11,384 bases of DNA from Microscillaceae bacterium. Lineage in GTDB: Bacteria > Bacteroidota > Bacteroidia > Cytophagales > Microscillaceae. The notes under the pieces were generated by a model. It was not told the origin of the DNA. It ran no database searches and worked only from the letters and a program-made list of their open reading frames with translations. The position numbers were made by a program, and so were the translations under genes. The stretch is from positions 1 to 11,384 of the forward strand of contig DMHB01000159.1 in the NCBI GenBank assembly GCA_003449595.1, read 5' to 3'. Below, one piece after another: positions 1 to 7,018 of the stretch; position 1 is the first letter of the stretch, and every line of letters starts with the position of its first letter.

Positions 1-27
1 TTTACCAAATAAAACAATTTAGAAATT

Positions 28-549
28 ATGTTAGGAAGCATTTTGCATTGTATTGAAGAACTTGTACAAAAGGACTTTAGTACTACACAATGGGAAACTA
101 TCTTAGAAAAAAGCGGATTGGATAAGAAAAACAAGTTTTTTGCCCACAAAGTCTATGAAGACCAACTGTTTGATAGTATCTATGAAAACACTTGTACTAC
201 GCTTAAATTAGACTCCATTCAATTGTCGGAGGCTTTTGGTGATGCGTGGATGAAATATGCGTCTGCGAATTACTTTGCATTTTTTACGGTACTTAACAGC
301 GCCAAAGAGTTCATTCTTAATATGGATAAAGTACACGAGCGGATTACTTCACGGGTTGAAAATGCTACTCCGCCCCGGTTTATTTATGAAACCATTGATG
401 CCCAAACGATGACGATGGAATACCAGTCACATCGCAATTTGGCGCACGTTTGGGTGGGCTTATTGAAAGCAGTTGGAAAGCACTTCAACGAAACCATAAC
501 CATTGAACAATTAGAAGAAAACAAAGTCAAGATGACATTTAGTAAGTAA
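28..549 (+). CDS. H-NOX (haem NO/O2-binding) sensor protein
   Basis: A 173-residue cytoplasmic protein made of a single haem-NO-binding (HNOB/H-NOX) domain. These domains bind haem, sense nitric oxide or oxygen, and signal to a partner such as a histidine kinase or cyclic-di-GMP enzyme. Visible hallmarks: the proximal haem ligand His103 in a MDKVH context, the conserved Pro115-Pro116, and the YxSxR haem-propionate motif as Tyr132, Ser134 and Arg136. By spacing from that motif, the position of the distal tyrosine of O2-binding H-NOX proteins is Val141, so an apolar, NO-selective pocket is inferred. The C-terminal cysteine cluster that forms a zinc site in proteobacterial relatives is absent. 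Length is slightly below the usual 180-190. No signal peptide or membrane segment is seen. The ATG at 28 gives the expected N-terminus. No partner gene lies downstream; one could lie upstream, outside the window. Confidence 0.92.
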   Translation: MLGSILHCIEELVQKDFSTTQWETILEKSGLDKKNKFFAHKVYEDQLFDSIYENTCTTLKLDSIQLSEAFGDAWMKYASANYFAFFTVLNSAKEFILNMDKVHERITSRVENATPPRFIYETIDAQTMTMEYQSHRNLAHVWVGLLKAVGKHFNETITIEQLEENKVKMTFSK

Positions 550-732
550 GAAGGTAACACAGCAAGAGTTTCTAAAACTTTACAGGAAGCTTGTTGCTTA
601 CAACTATTTTAAAAAAGTGGCTTTCTGTCAAATTGATTACTACCCTATTGTGCATCCATCCGATGCTTGATAGTTTTCTACAAGCTTAGATGTCAAAAGC
701 AAGATACGGAGGCGGCATAATGAAGTGCTGGA
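550..732. other. Convergent intergenic region
   Basis: This 183-bp gap separates the H-NOX stop from the stop of the oppositely oriented secreted-protein gene. It must hold the ends of two transcripts. The only inverted repeat I can see is a small one at 652-666 (5-bp stem GCATC/GATGC, 5-nt loop) followed by an irregular T-containing stretch, so a convincing intrinsic terminator is not present. Confidence 0.5.
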
Positions 733-1464
733 TCAATACGTCAATCTATACACATTGGTGATACCGGGTTCACAGAAAATAGAATCCTGTATTGAGAAGG
801 TAGTCTGATCGAAGCGCGTAGCTGTGAAACGAAGTCTGGTATATCTCCGCGCTGCTGTACTAAGTACGAGGGTCGTGTCGCGGGGCATTATGCCAAATGG
901 CCGGGTGGGAGGAACTGCTATGGCTACCCTCCTGTCTGGAACAAAAGCATAATTTAATTCCCAATTAGAAATATTGTCGCCGGGAGAGGTTCTACGTACT
1001 TCCACCACCAAATCGGCGCGTGGATAAACCCCAAGCTGCAAAGCATTGATGGGGGTTGAGCCGCTGGAAACCATTTCTACAAGATTTGTAGGGTCGGGTA
1101 TAAACCTGGGGTTTTGAACTACACGCAGGTTTAATCTCCCGTTTCTTAAATCCGAAGGAGCTACTCGTGGAGAAATATTAAATGCGCCGTTCTCATCAGT
1201 TTGAAATTGTGCCACCAACTTAGGCGTGTTCCTTCCTGATGAAAGCCCTGAAGAGGGTAAAGTTCCAATCGTAAGTTCAAGGGTTACAAAAGATGCCGGT
1301 GTGCCATTTACTCGGTTGATGACCACCCCATTGATATTGGTGGGTGCACAATCTGATGTGCATCTATAAAAAGGATCATACCTACATCGAAACGCTAACT
1401 GGCTGATTGCTAAGAGTAAAATACAGCAAATTACACCCCATATATACCTTGAATAAAACCGCAT
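733..1464 (-). CDS. Secreted/membrane-anchored protein with carboxypeptidase-regulatory-like domain, function unknown
   Basis: A 243-residue protein, read from the ATG at 1464. A longer reading from a TTG at 1524 would put about 20 hydrophilic and aromatic residues ahead of the signal sequence, so it is disfavoured. Residues about 8-25 are strongly hydrophobic after Arg2 and Arg6, indicating export or an N-terminal anchor. Cys27 is preceded by Phe-Arg, not a good lipobox. Residues about 44-120 (INGVVINRVNG, then a TDENGAFNIS strand-turn pattern) resemble the beta-sandwich carboxypeptidase-regulatory-like/Ig-like repeats common in Bacteroidota envelope proteins. The rest appears beta-rich and ends without a type IX sorting domain that I recognise. 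Further cysteines at 35, 39 and 231 could form disulfides outside the cytoplasm. I cannot assign a function. It is transcribed divergently from proline dehydrogenase and convergently with H-NOX. Confidence 0.75.
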   Translation of the reverse strand: MRFYSRYIWGVICCILLLAISQLAFRCRYDPFYRCTSDCAPTNINGVVINRVNGTPASFVTLELTIGTLPSSGLSSGRNTPKLVAQFQTDENGAFNISPRVAPSDLRNGRLNLRVVQNPRFIPDPTNLVEMVSSGSTPINALQLGVYPRADLVVEVRRTSPGDNISNWELNYAFVPDRRVAIAVPPTRPFGIMPRDTTLVLSTAARRYTRLRFTATRFDQTTFSIQDSIFCEPGITNVYRLTY

Positions 1465-1768
1465 AGCGACGAATGCAAAAGTTAAAAAACAATCACTTTC
1501 ATTTAGATAGGTAAATATACACAATATAGTCGATTGTCTTCCAAATTTTGTGTCAAATATCTATGAAAGGCTGCCTAAAAGTTGTTCGGCTATTTCAGAA
1601 AAGCCCTGTTTGCTTACCATTCAAAGCCCACTCAAACAAAGCAGTTTACAGGCAAGTTTTAGGCTTGGTACAACAACCCAATGTATTTAATTCATTAATC
1701 CGAACAAAACCGTTAATTTTGAGCATTATTAAAACCATACATTATTCTTCTTATTTTGCCGCAAATTT
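1465..1768. other. Divergent intergenic region (304 bp)
   Basis: This AT-rich stretch lies between two divergently transcribed genes and should hold promoters for both. On the minus strand a -7-like TATATTTA is present. On the plus strand, TTATTTTG at 1751-1758 resembles a Bacteroidota -7 element but sits only 10 bp before the ATG of proline dehydrogenase and has no matching -33 element. A 109-codon frame beginning at a non-ATG codon at 1548 crosses the region and runs into the dehydrogenase gene in another frame. It shows no recognisable domain and is taken as chance. No tRNA, riboswitch or repeat is seen. Confidence 0.55.
1512..1545 (-). promoter_or_regulatory. Possible Bacteroidota-type promoter for the secreted-protein gene
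   Basis: On the minus strand, TTTG (1545-1542) is followed after 22 bp by TATATTTA (1519-1512), close to the TTTG / TAnnTTTG promoter consensus of Bacteroidota. The spacer is slightly long (19-21 is usual) and the last base of the -7 box is off. The -7 box lies about 48 bp upstream of the ATG at 1464, a sensible distance. Confidence 0.3.
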
Positions 1769-2962
1769 ATGTCCACTACCCTCACCCACCCTCTTTCTTT
1801 CGACGATACAGCCATTGCATTTGCCCCTAAGTCTGACTTTGAGCTGCGAAAAATGCAAATGCTTTTTGGTGCTATGAACAATGATTTTCTGGTGAAAACA
1901 GGTACTGGTCTGGTGCAAACAGCACTCCAGTGGCGCTTACCGGTTCGTTTTTTGATAAAAAAAACTTTGTTTCAGCAGTTCTGCGGGGGCGAAAGCATCG
2001 AAGACTGTCAGCCGGTCATTCAACGTTTGGGGCAATACCATATCGGCACCATTTTAGACTACTCAGTGGAAGGCAAGAAAACAGACAAAGGCTTTGACGC
2101 GACGACCCAAGAAATTTTACGCACCATCGCGAAAGCGGCCAAAAATCCGCAACATATTCCTTTTTGTGTTTTCAAAATAACCGGTATCGCCAATACCGAT
2201 ACTTTGGCCAAACTACACGCCCAGCAATCTCTAACCACCGCCGAAACTGCCGCTTGGGAAAAAGTACAACAACGGGTAGCACTCATCTGCCAAGCCGCCC
2301 ACCAAGCCAAAGTGCGTATTTTTGTAGATGCTGAAGAAAGCTGGTTGCAAAATCCGATTGACACGCTGGTGCAACAGATGATGGAAAAATATAACCGCGA
2401 ACAAGCCATTGTGTACAATACTTACCAAATGTATTTGCACAGCACACTCGCCAAACTCAAAACCGCGATCTTGGCAGCCCAGCAACAAGGCTATTTTTTG
2501 GGTGCTAAGGTAGTTCGGGGGGCTTATATGGAAAAAGAAAGAGAAAGAGCCGCCGAAATGGGTTACCTTGACCCTGTGCAGCCGGATAAAAGCGCAACCG
2601 ACCAAGACTTTGATCAAGCTTTGCAACATTGCCTACAACATATCAACCACGTGGCTCTTTGCGCCGGAACGCACAACGAAGCCAGTACTTACCAGTTGGT
2701 CAAGTGGATGGAAGAAAAAGAAATTGCAGCCCAACACCCTCATCTGTTTTTTGCACAACTCTATGGAATGAGCGATCACATTTCGTACAACTTGGCCAAA
2801 GCAGGTTTTAATGTAGCCAAATATGTACCCTATGGCCCCGTAGAAGCTGTAATGCCTTATTTGTTCCGCCGCGCCGCCGAAAATACCGCCGTGGCCGGGC
2901 AATCGAGCAGAGAATTGTCTTTAATTAATCGTGAAATTGCAAGACGTAAAAAAAGAACTTAA
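1769..2962 (+). CDS. Proline dehydrogenase (monofunctional PRODH, FAD-dependent)
   Basis: A 397-residue enzyme that oxidises L-proline to delta-1-pyrroline-5-carboxylate with FAD, passing electrons to the respiratory chain; it is the first step of proline catabolism. The PRODH TIM-barrel motifs appear in order: LDYSVEG (96-102), VDAEES (186-191), YNTYQMYL (216-223), KVVRGAYMEKER (247-258), THN (301-303), QLYGMSD (330-336) and, near the end, the substrate-carboxylate-binding RRxxEN motif (Arg367, Arg368, Glu371). It is monofunctional: there is no fused P5C dehydrogenase or DNA-binding domain as in PutA. Length fits the eukaryote-like/Bacteroidota PRODH branch. The ATG at 1769 leaves a plausible N-terminus. 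The next gene starts 36 bp downstream on the same strand, so co-transcription with the lipoproteins is possible. No P5C dehydrogenase gene is in the window. Confidence 0.95.
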   Translation: MSTTLTHPLSFDDTAIAFAPKSDFELRKMQMLFGAMNNDFLVKTGTGLVQTALQWRLPVRFLIKKTLFQQFCGGESIEDCQPVIQRLGQYHIGTILDYSVEGKKTDKGFDATTQEILRTIAKAAKNPQHIPFCVFKITGIANTDTLAKLHAQQSLTTAETAAWEKVQQRVALICQAAHQAKVRIFVDAEESWLQNPIDTLVQQMMEKYNREQAIVYNTYQMYLHSTLAKLKTAILAAQQQGYFLGAKVVRGAYMEKERERAAEMGYLDPVQPDKSATDQDFDQALQHCLQHINHVALCAGTHNEASTYQLVKWMEEKEIAAQHPHLFFAQLYGMSDHISYNLAKAGFNVAKYVPYGPVEAVMPYLFRRAAENTAVAGQSSRELSLINREIARRKKRT

Positions 2963-2998
2963 CTTGGGCTTTTGCCTAATCTGAAGCTGGATGCGCTT

Positions 2999-4624
2999 AT
3001 GAAAAAAACCTATTTTCGCCTCAATAAACCAACTTTTTTTCTGTTCTTAGGTCTTTTGATAAGCCTTTCCATAACAGGATGCCTCAGTTCACGACAAGCC
3101 GCGCTGCACATTCCTGCCGAAAGCGGAGTAGTGCTCAAGGCAAATTTATTGAGCTTGATGCTCAAAATGCACCACGCCAAAGGTACTTTTCGGGAAGATT
3201 TTTCCCAAGTGGCCAAATCGAGTGCCATCCCTGAAAACCAACTGATTGGAAGGCTGCAAAGCTCAGGCATCAATTTCTTGCGAGCGTTTATGTTTTCTAC
3301 TTTTGAAGAAGATGCTACCAACTACTTTGCGCTCAATTTTCCGGTCAGTAATCCAAAAAAAGTAGAGCCTTTCCTGAAATTGGTATTCGATACTTTGAAC
3401 GTGCAGAAGGAAGGCGGCATATCGTTTTTCAAACTGAGCGAACGCAGCATTTTGGCTTGGACCGACGAGGTAATTACCTACCTGAATATGCCCAAATCTG
3501 CCAAATTTGAGTTGCCCTTTCAGAAAGCACAAGCCATTTTGACGATGCCCGAAGACAGCTCATTGCTAATGAAAAACGACAATTACAGGAAATTGAACAA
3601 AGTTTGGGCAGAAGTAACCGTTTGGGCCAATTTGGGCAGAATGGCGCAAAGCCCCGGGATGCAAAAATTTTTAAGTTCGCACGAAGTAACCAAAGACATC
3701 AAACTCAACAATACTTATCTGCAAAGTTTGGCGCATTTCCACCGCGGAAAAATGAATGCACAAACAGAACTCTTTTTGAGCGAACAAGGCCATAAGCGCT
3801 ATAAGAATTTATTCCGGCCTTCCATCAACCCCACTGTTTTATATGAAGCCCCTATTGGGAACACCCCCCGCGGAATGCTCGCGCTGGCAGTCAATATGAG
3901 CGAAGTTCATACCTTGCTCGAAGACCTTCACCTCACCGATGAAGCACAGCGCGCCGCCGAGATAGTCAATCTCCCTTTAGACCAGCTGATGGCTATTTTC
4001 AGCGGCGATGTGGTGTTGTTTATGGAAGATGATACCCTTACACAAGTGGTTTCGGCCAACCGCCAAAACGCCAATCCGCAAAAAATGAAACGAAAAGGCC
4101 CCCAACACAATTATATGATAGGCTTGGGGCTGAATTCAGACCGTACCAACCTCGACAGTTTGATCAATGAGTTGATTACAAGCAGTTTGTTGGTCAAAAA
4201 AGAAGACCATTACTTATTTTTTGATGAATATATCATCATCGAGCGCCCCGATGCCCTTTACATCACCAAAGTACAGGACAAAACCCAACAATTTGCCCCG
4301 GACCCTGCTTTTGGCAATGCTCACGTGCGCGAATTGGCCACCAAAAATGCCTTGGTATTTTATGGAGGCAGGTCGCTCATCGATGGGCTAATACACCGCA
4401 AAGCTGTTGAAGATGACAACCTATTGCTCGATTTGATTGATTTACCGCTGCTTTATTCGGTGTTTCATACTGAAAACCTACAAGACAACATCACCAAGGG
4501 AAGCTTGGCTACTCACTTTACGGATGCTGACGAAAACAGTGTGGTTATCTTCTACAACCACCTCAAAGAATTGCTTTTTCGAAGAAACGAACAAATCAAC
4601 AACACACACGAGGCCGATCGGTAG
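2999..4624 (+). CDS. DUF4836-like lipoprotein (first of two tandem paralogues)
   Basis: A 541-residue lipoprotein. I place the start at the ATG at 2999 because it begins a classic signal: MKKTYFR, a hydrophobic core at about 12-26, then the lipobox ITGC with Cys28 as the lipidated residue. A TTG at 2972 would only add nine residues in front. Mature sequence begins with an alanine-rich stretch and IPAESGVVLKANL (38-50), typical of the Bacteroidota DUF4836 family, whose function is unknown. A landmark IFSGDVVLFM segment lies at 333-342, followed by a GLGLNSDRTNLDSL block (375-388). No enzyme motif or catalytic residues are recognisable. The residues after Cys28 (Leu-Ser-Ser) are not the acidic surface-export signal, so retention on the periplasmic side is inferred. 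It is collinear with the next gene along most of its length, so the pair arose by duplication. Confidence 0.8.
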   Translation: MKKTYFRLNKPTFFLFLGLLISLSITGCLSSRQAALHIPAESGVVLKANLLSLMLKMHHAKGTFREDFSQVAKSSAIPENQLIGRLQSSGINFLRAFMFSTFEEDATNYFALNFPVSNPKKVEPFLKLVFDTLNVQKEGGISFFKLSERSILAWTDEVITYLNMPKSAKFELPFQKAQAILTMPEDSSLLMKNDNYRKLNKVWAEVTVWANLGRMAQSPGMQKFLSSHEVTKDIKLNNTYLQSLAHFHRGKMNAQTELFLSEQGHKRYKNLFRPSINPTVLYEAPIGNTPRGMLALAVNMSEVHTLLEDLHLTDEAQRAAEIVNLPLDQLMAIFSGDVVLFMEDDTLTQVVSANRQNANPQKMKRKGPQHNYMIGLGLNSDRTNLDSLINELITSSLLVKKEDHYLFFDEYIIIERPDALYITKVQDKTQQFAPDPAFGNAHVRELATKNALVFYGGRSLIDGLIHRKAVEDDNLLLDLIDLPLLYSVFHTENLQDNITKGSLATHFTDADENSVVIFYNHLKELLFRRNEQINNTHEADR

Positions 4625-4644
4625 GCAAAAGCCATAGATTGCTG

Positions 4645-4652
4645 TATATTTG
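4645..4652 (+). promoter_or_regulatory. Possible -7 element ahead of the second lipoprotein gene
   Basis: TATATTTG matches the Bacteroidota -7 consensus TAnnTTTG exactly and lies in the 66-bp gap between the two lipoprotein genes, 38 bp before the ATG at 4691. No TTTG is found at the expected -33 distance, where TAGG is seen, so this may be a weak internal promoter or a chance match. Confidence 0.35.
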
Positions 4653-4690
4653 CACCAGAATCTGGGCAATATCAACTTTACGGATAATTT

Positions 4691-6361
4691 ATGCGAAATC
4701 ATTACGCTCTTTTGCGCCAAGCCTCCTTGGCTGTCTGTTGGCTTATATTGGGGGGATTCATCCTATCCGCTTGCGGCAAAACCTCTACCCCCACCCACCT
4801 CATCCCTACACAAGTAAAATGGTTGGCTTCCTTCCAATGGCAGGCGCTACAAACCAAACAACCTGAAGTTTGGAAAAAAGGGTTGATGAAAGAGATTTTA
4901 CTCTCCTTAGGATTTCAGCTTAGCACCCCCGAGCGGGTATTTGTAGATAAATTTCAAGAAGCAGGCATATCGCCTGAGTGGCCGGTGTTTGTTTTCAGTA
5001 TTCCCGGAGCCAATACAACGATACAAGTTTGTATGTTTGGCATTGACGACGAAGCCAAATTTGTAAAAATCTTAGAGCAAAGCATCAAAAGCACAAAAAA
5101 AACACAAGAAGCCATCAATTTTATGGCCCTCAGCGACCGCAGCCTGATGACTTGGGCTGCCCGGGTAGGCGTTTGGCTGCAAACTGCTGAACCAAGCTCG
5201 GCAGAAGCGTTGCTCAAAGAATCTATCCGGCTACGTGCCTTGCCCGAAGACCAATCTTTAGCCAAAACATTGCCCCAGGCACTGCCCAACCTGAGCAAAG
5301 ACAACAAAACCGATGCTGCCCTTTGGGTGGATGTAGAAGGGCTGAAAAATATTCCCACTTCTCAATGGCTCAAAAAATACCTTCCCTTTCCGCTCACCCT
5401 CGATTGGAAAGGCTCTTGGGTTAACTTGCAATGCGTATTTGAAAAAGGGGAAATACAAATGAAAGGCAAGTTCCATTGGGGAAAACCTTTGCTGGCTTAC
5501 AAAGCCTTTTTCAAAAATGAAGTAGATGCCCGACTGCTTGCCTCGTTGCCCATCAAAAAACCGATCGCAATGGCAGGTTTGGGGCTGAGCCGCGAGTCTA
5601 TTTTTCAAGCTTTGGAGCAGAGCGGCTTGGCCGGTAAAATAGACCCCCAAGTAAGTGCCGCTACGGGTATGACGATGAAAGAACTGTTCAATATTTTTTC
5701 GGGAGATGTGGTGCTGGGAGTCAAAAAAATCAGAGAAGTGGAAACCACTGAAGGAGACATTGACCAAAAAACCGGTGAGCAACTGCTCGAAATCGTCGTA
5801 AAAGCCAGTTATGAATATGTGTTGGGGGTTGGCATCAACAACACCAGCAGCTTGGATAAACTATTGGCCAAACTCATCAAAGGCGATACCGGCTTAGAGC
5901 GGCAAGGCGATTTTTATACCTTAAAGGACAAAGAAAACAACAACTTTTACATTGTGCCTCGTGGCAAGTTCCTGTACCTAACCGAAACCGAAGAAGTGAA
6001 AAATGATCTACTTCGCGAAAAAGCGCCCCGCATTGCCGACAAATATGCAGGTCTTGGCAGCGAGAGCATCATCGTACTTTATTCTGATTTGCAAGAAAAA
6101 GTAAGGGCAAAGCTCCCTTCGTCGATGTTTGGCAAGAAAAATAAAGAGATAGAACAGCTTGTAAAAGGTATCCAAACCCCCTTCGAGGCTTTGTCTATCA
6201 GGCTAAAACCTGTAGCCGATGACAATACCAGCGAATTGCTCCTTGCCTGGGAAATGAAAGACAAAGATCTGCACGCCCTTCAATCGCTGTTAGACCATAT
6301 CGTTGTAGAAAATAGTTTTACACAAATCTTGCGTCAACCAACCGCCGAAGCGGCTCAATAA
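4691..6361 (+). CDS. DUF4836-like lipoprotein (second tandem paralogue)
   Basis: A 556-residue lipoprotein from the ATG at 4691. The signal peptide has a hydrophobic core at about 11-25 and the lipobox LSAC, with Cys28 lipidated, the same position as in its upstream paralogue. Collinear similarity to that paralogue is visible by eye: LSDRSLMTWAARVGVWL (147-163) against LSERSILAWTDEVITYL, IFSGDVVLGV (335-344) against IFSGDVVLFM, and YVLGVGINNTSSLDKLL against YMIGLGLNSDRTNLDSL. Overall identity looks low, so the duplication is old. Nothing indicates enzymatic activity. Residues after Cys28 (Gly-Lys-Thr) are not acidic, so periplasmic-side retention is inferred. Its stop codon directly abuts the ATG of the ABC ATPase (TAAATG), which implies coupled translation and a functional link. 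Family assignment is by resemblance, weaker here than for the first copy. Confidence 0.75.
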   Translation: MRNHYALLRQASLAVCWLILGGFILSACGKTSTPTHLIPTQVKWLASFQWQALQTKQPEVWKKGLMKEILLSLGFQLSTPERVFVDKFQEAGISPEWPVFVFSIPGANTTIQVCMFGIDDEAKFVKILEQSIKSTKKTQEAINFMALSDRSLMTWAARVGVWLQTAEPSSAEALLKESIRLRALPEDQSLAKTLPQALPNLSKDNKTDAALWVDVEGLKNIPTSQWLKKYLPFPLTLDWKGSWVNLQCVFEKGEIQMKGKFHWGKPLLAYKAFFKNEVDARLLASLPIKKPIAMAGLGLSRESIFQALEQSGLAGKIDPQVSAATGMTMKELFNIFSGDVVLGVKKIREVETTEGDIDQKTGEQLLEIVVKASYEYVLGVGINNTSSLDKLLAKLIKGDTGLERQGDFYTLKDKENNNFYIVPRGKFLYLTETEEVKNDLLREKAPRIADKYAGLGSESIIVLYSDLQEKVRAKLPSSMFGKKNKEIEQLVKGIQTPFEALSIRLKPVADDNTSELLLAWEMKDKDLHALQSLLDHIVVENSFTQILRQPTAEAAQ

Positions 6362-7009
6362 ATGGATCAAATTCGGTTAGAACAAGTAATGCCCGAGCCA
6401 TTGGAAAACACCGATGTTTCGCAGTCAAATATTTGGCTGCAAAAGGCAAGTTTCCAAAAGGGGCTAAATTATCAAGTTTTTGCTGCTTCCGGAAAGGGCA
6501 AATCTACTTTTGTTCATCTGCTATATGGTATTCGCAACGATTATAAAGGCCATATTTGGTTTGATAATAAGCCCATTGACCAACTGACCAACGCCTTGTG
6601 GGCCAATATTCGGCAAACATCGCTCAGCATTGTTTTTCAGGATTTGCGCCTGTTTCCACACTTAACAGCTTTACAAAATATACAAGTGAAGGCAGTGTTG
6701 CAGCCTTCAGTGGCTTCGGTGGCTGAAATTGAAGCTATGGCGGATCGTTTGGGCATTGCCCACGTGTTGAACAAGCCCGCTAAAACGCTTTCGTATGGCG
6801 AGCGGCAACGCACGGCTATCATCAGAAGTTTGGTGCAGCCTTTTGATTTCCTGCTTTTAGATGAGCCTTTCAGCCATCTCGACGAGCAAAACATCGCCAA
6901 AGCGGCTGAGTTGATTCAGGAAAAATGCACAGCCAACCGAGCCGGTTTTGTGATGACCTCGCTTGGCTATGAGTATGTGCTACGCATCGACCAAAAGTAC
7001 GCTTTGTAA
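6362..7009 (+). CDS. ABC-type ATPase with atypical Walker A and H-loop
   Basis: A 215-residue stand-alone nucleotide-binding protein of the ABC superfamily, cytoplasmic, with no membrane segment. Motifs in order: Walker A AASGKGKST (41-49, first glycine of GxxGxGKS replaced by Ala41); Q-loop IVFQD with Gln93; signature LSYGE (143-147); Walker B FLLLDEP with Asp167 and catalytic Glu168; D-loop SHLDE (171-175). At the H-loop, where a THD/SHD motif should carry the switch histidine, the sequence reads MTSLGYEY, so Ser200 or Leu201 replaces it. It most resembles the LolD/FtsE/MacB-type ATPases that serve FtsX-like permeases. It is fused to the lipoprotein operon by a TAAATG junction, but no permease gene adjoins it: the next gene is a convergent MFS transporter. 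A role in an envelope process using the two lipoproteins is inferred from context alone. Confidence 0.85.
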   Translation: MDQIRLEQVMPEPLENTDVSQSNIWLQKASFQKGLNYQVFAASGKGKSTFVHLLYGIRNDYKGHIWFDNKPIDQLTNALWANIRQTSLSIVFQDLRLFPHLTALQNIQVKAVLQPSVASVAEIEAMADRLGIAHVLNKPAKTLSYGERQRTAIIRSLVQPFDFLLLDEPFSHLDEQNIAKAAELIQEKCTANRAGFVMTSLGYEYVLRIDQKYAL

Positions 7010-7018
7010 AATTTCGCC

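Noticed and set aside
652..666. Hairpin GCATC/GATGC considered as an intrinsic terminator for H-NOX.
   Set aside because: The stem is only 5 bp with moderate GC and is not followed by a real T-run.
548..670. An open stretch of about 40 codons in the +2 frame just after the H-NOX gene, ending at TGA 668, with protein-like composition (LYRKLVAYNYFKKV).
   Set aside because: It has no ATG, GTG or TTG start between the preceding in-frame TGA and the open stretch, and no recognisable family; a decayed gene remnant is possible but cannot be supported.
1548..1877. A 109-codon plus-strand frame across the divergent intergenic region.
   Set aside because: It begins at a non-ATG codon, overlaps the start of proline dehydrogenase in another frame, has low-complexity leucine-rich translation and no known domain.
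2059..2902. Several minus-strand frames of 89-132 codons opposite proline dehydrogenase.
   Set aside because: They are antisense shadows of a strongly conserved gene and show no domain of their own.
5258..5782. A 174-codon minus-strand frame opposite the second lipoprotein gene.
   Set aside because: Composition is that of an antisense shadow (many His, Phe and Gln), with no signal peptide or motif; the sense gene has a clear signal peptide and paralogue.
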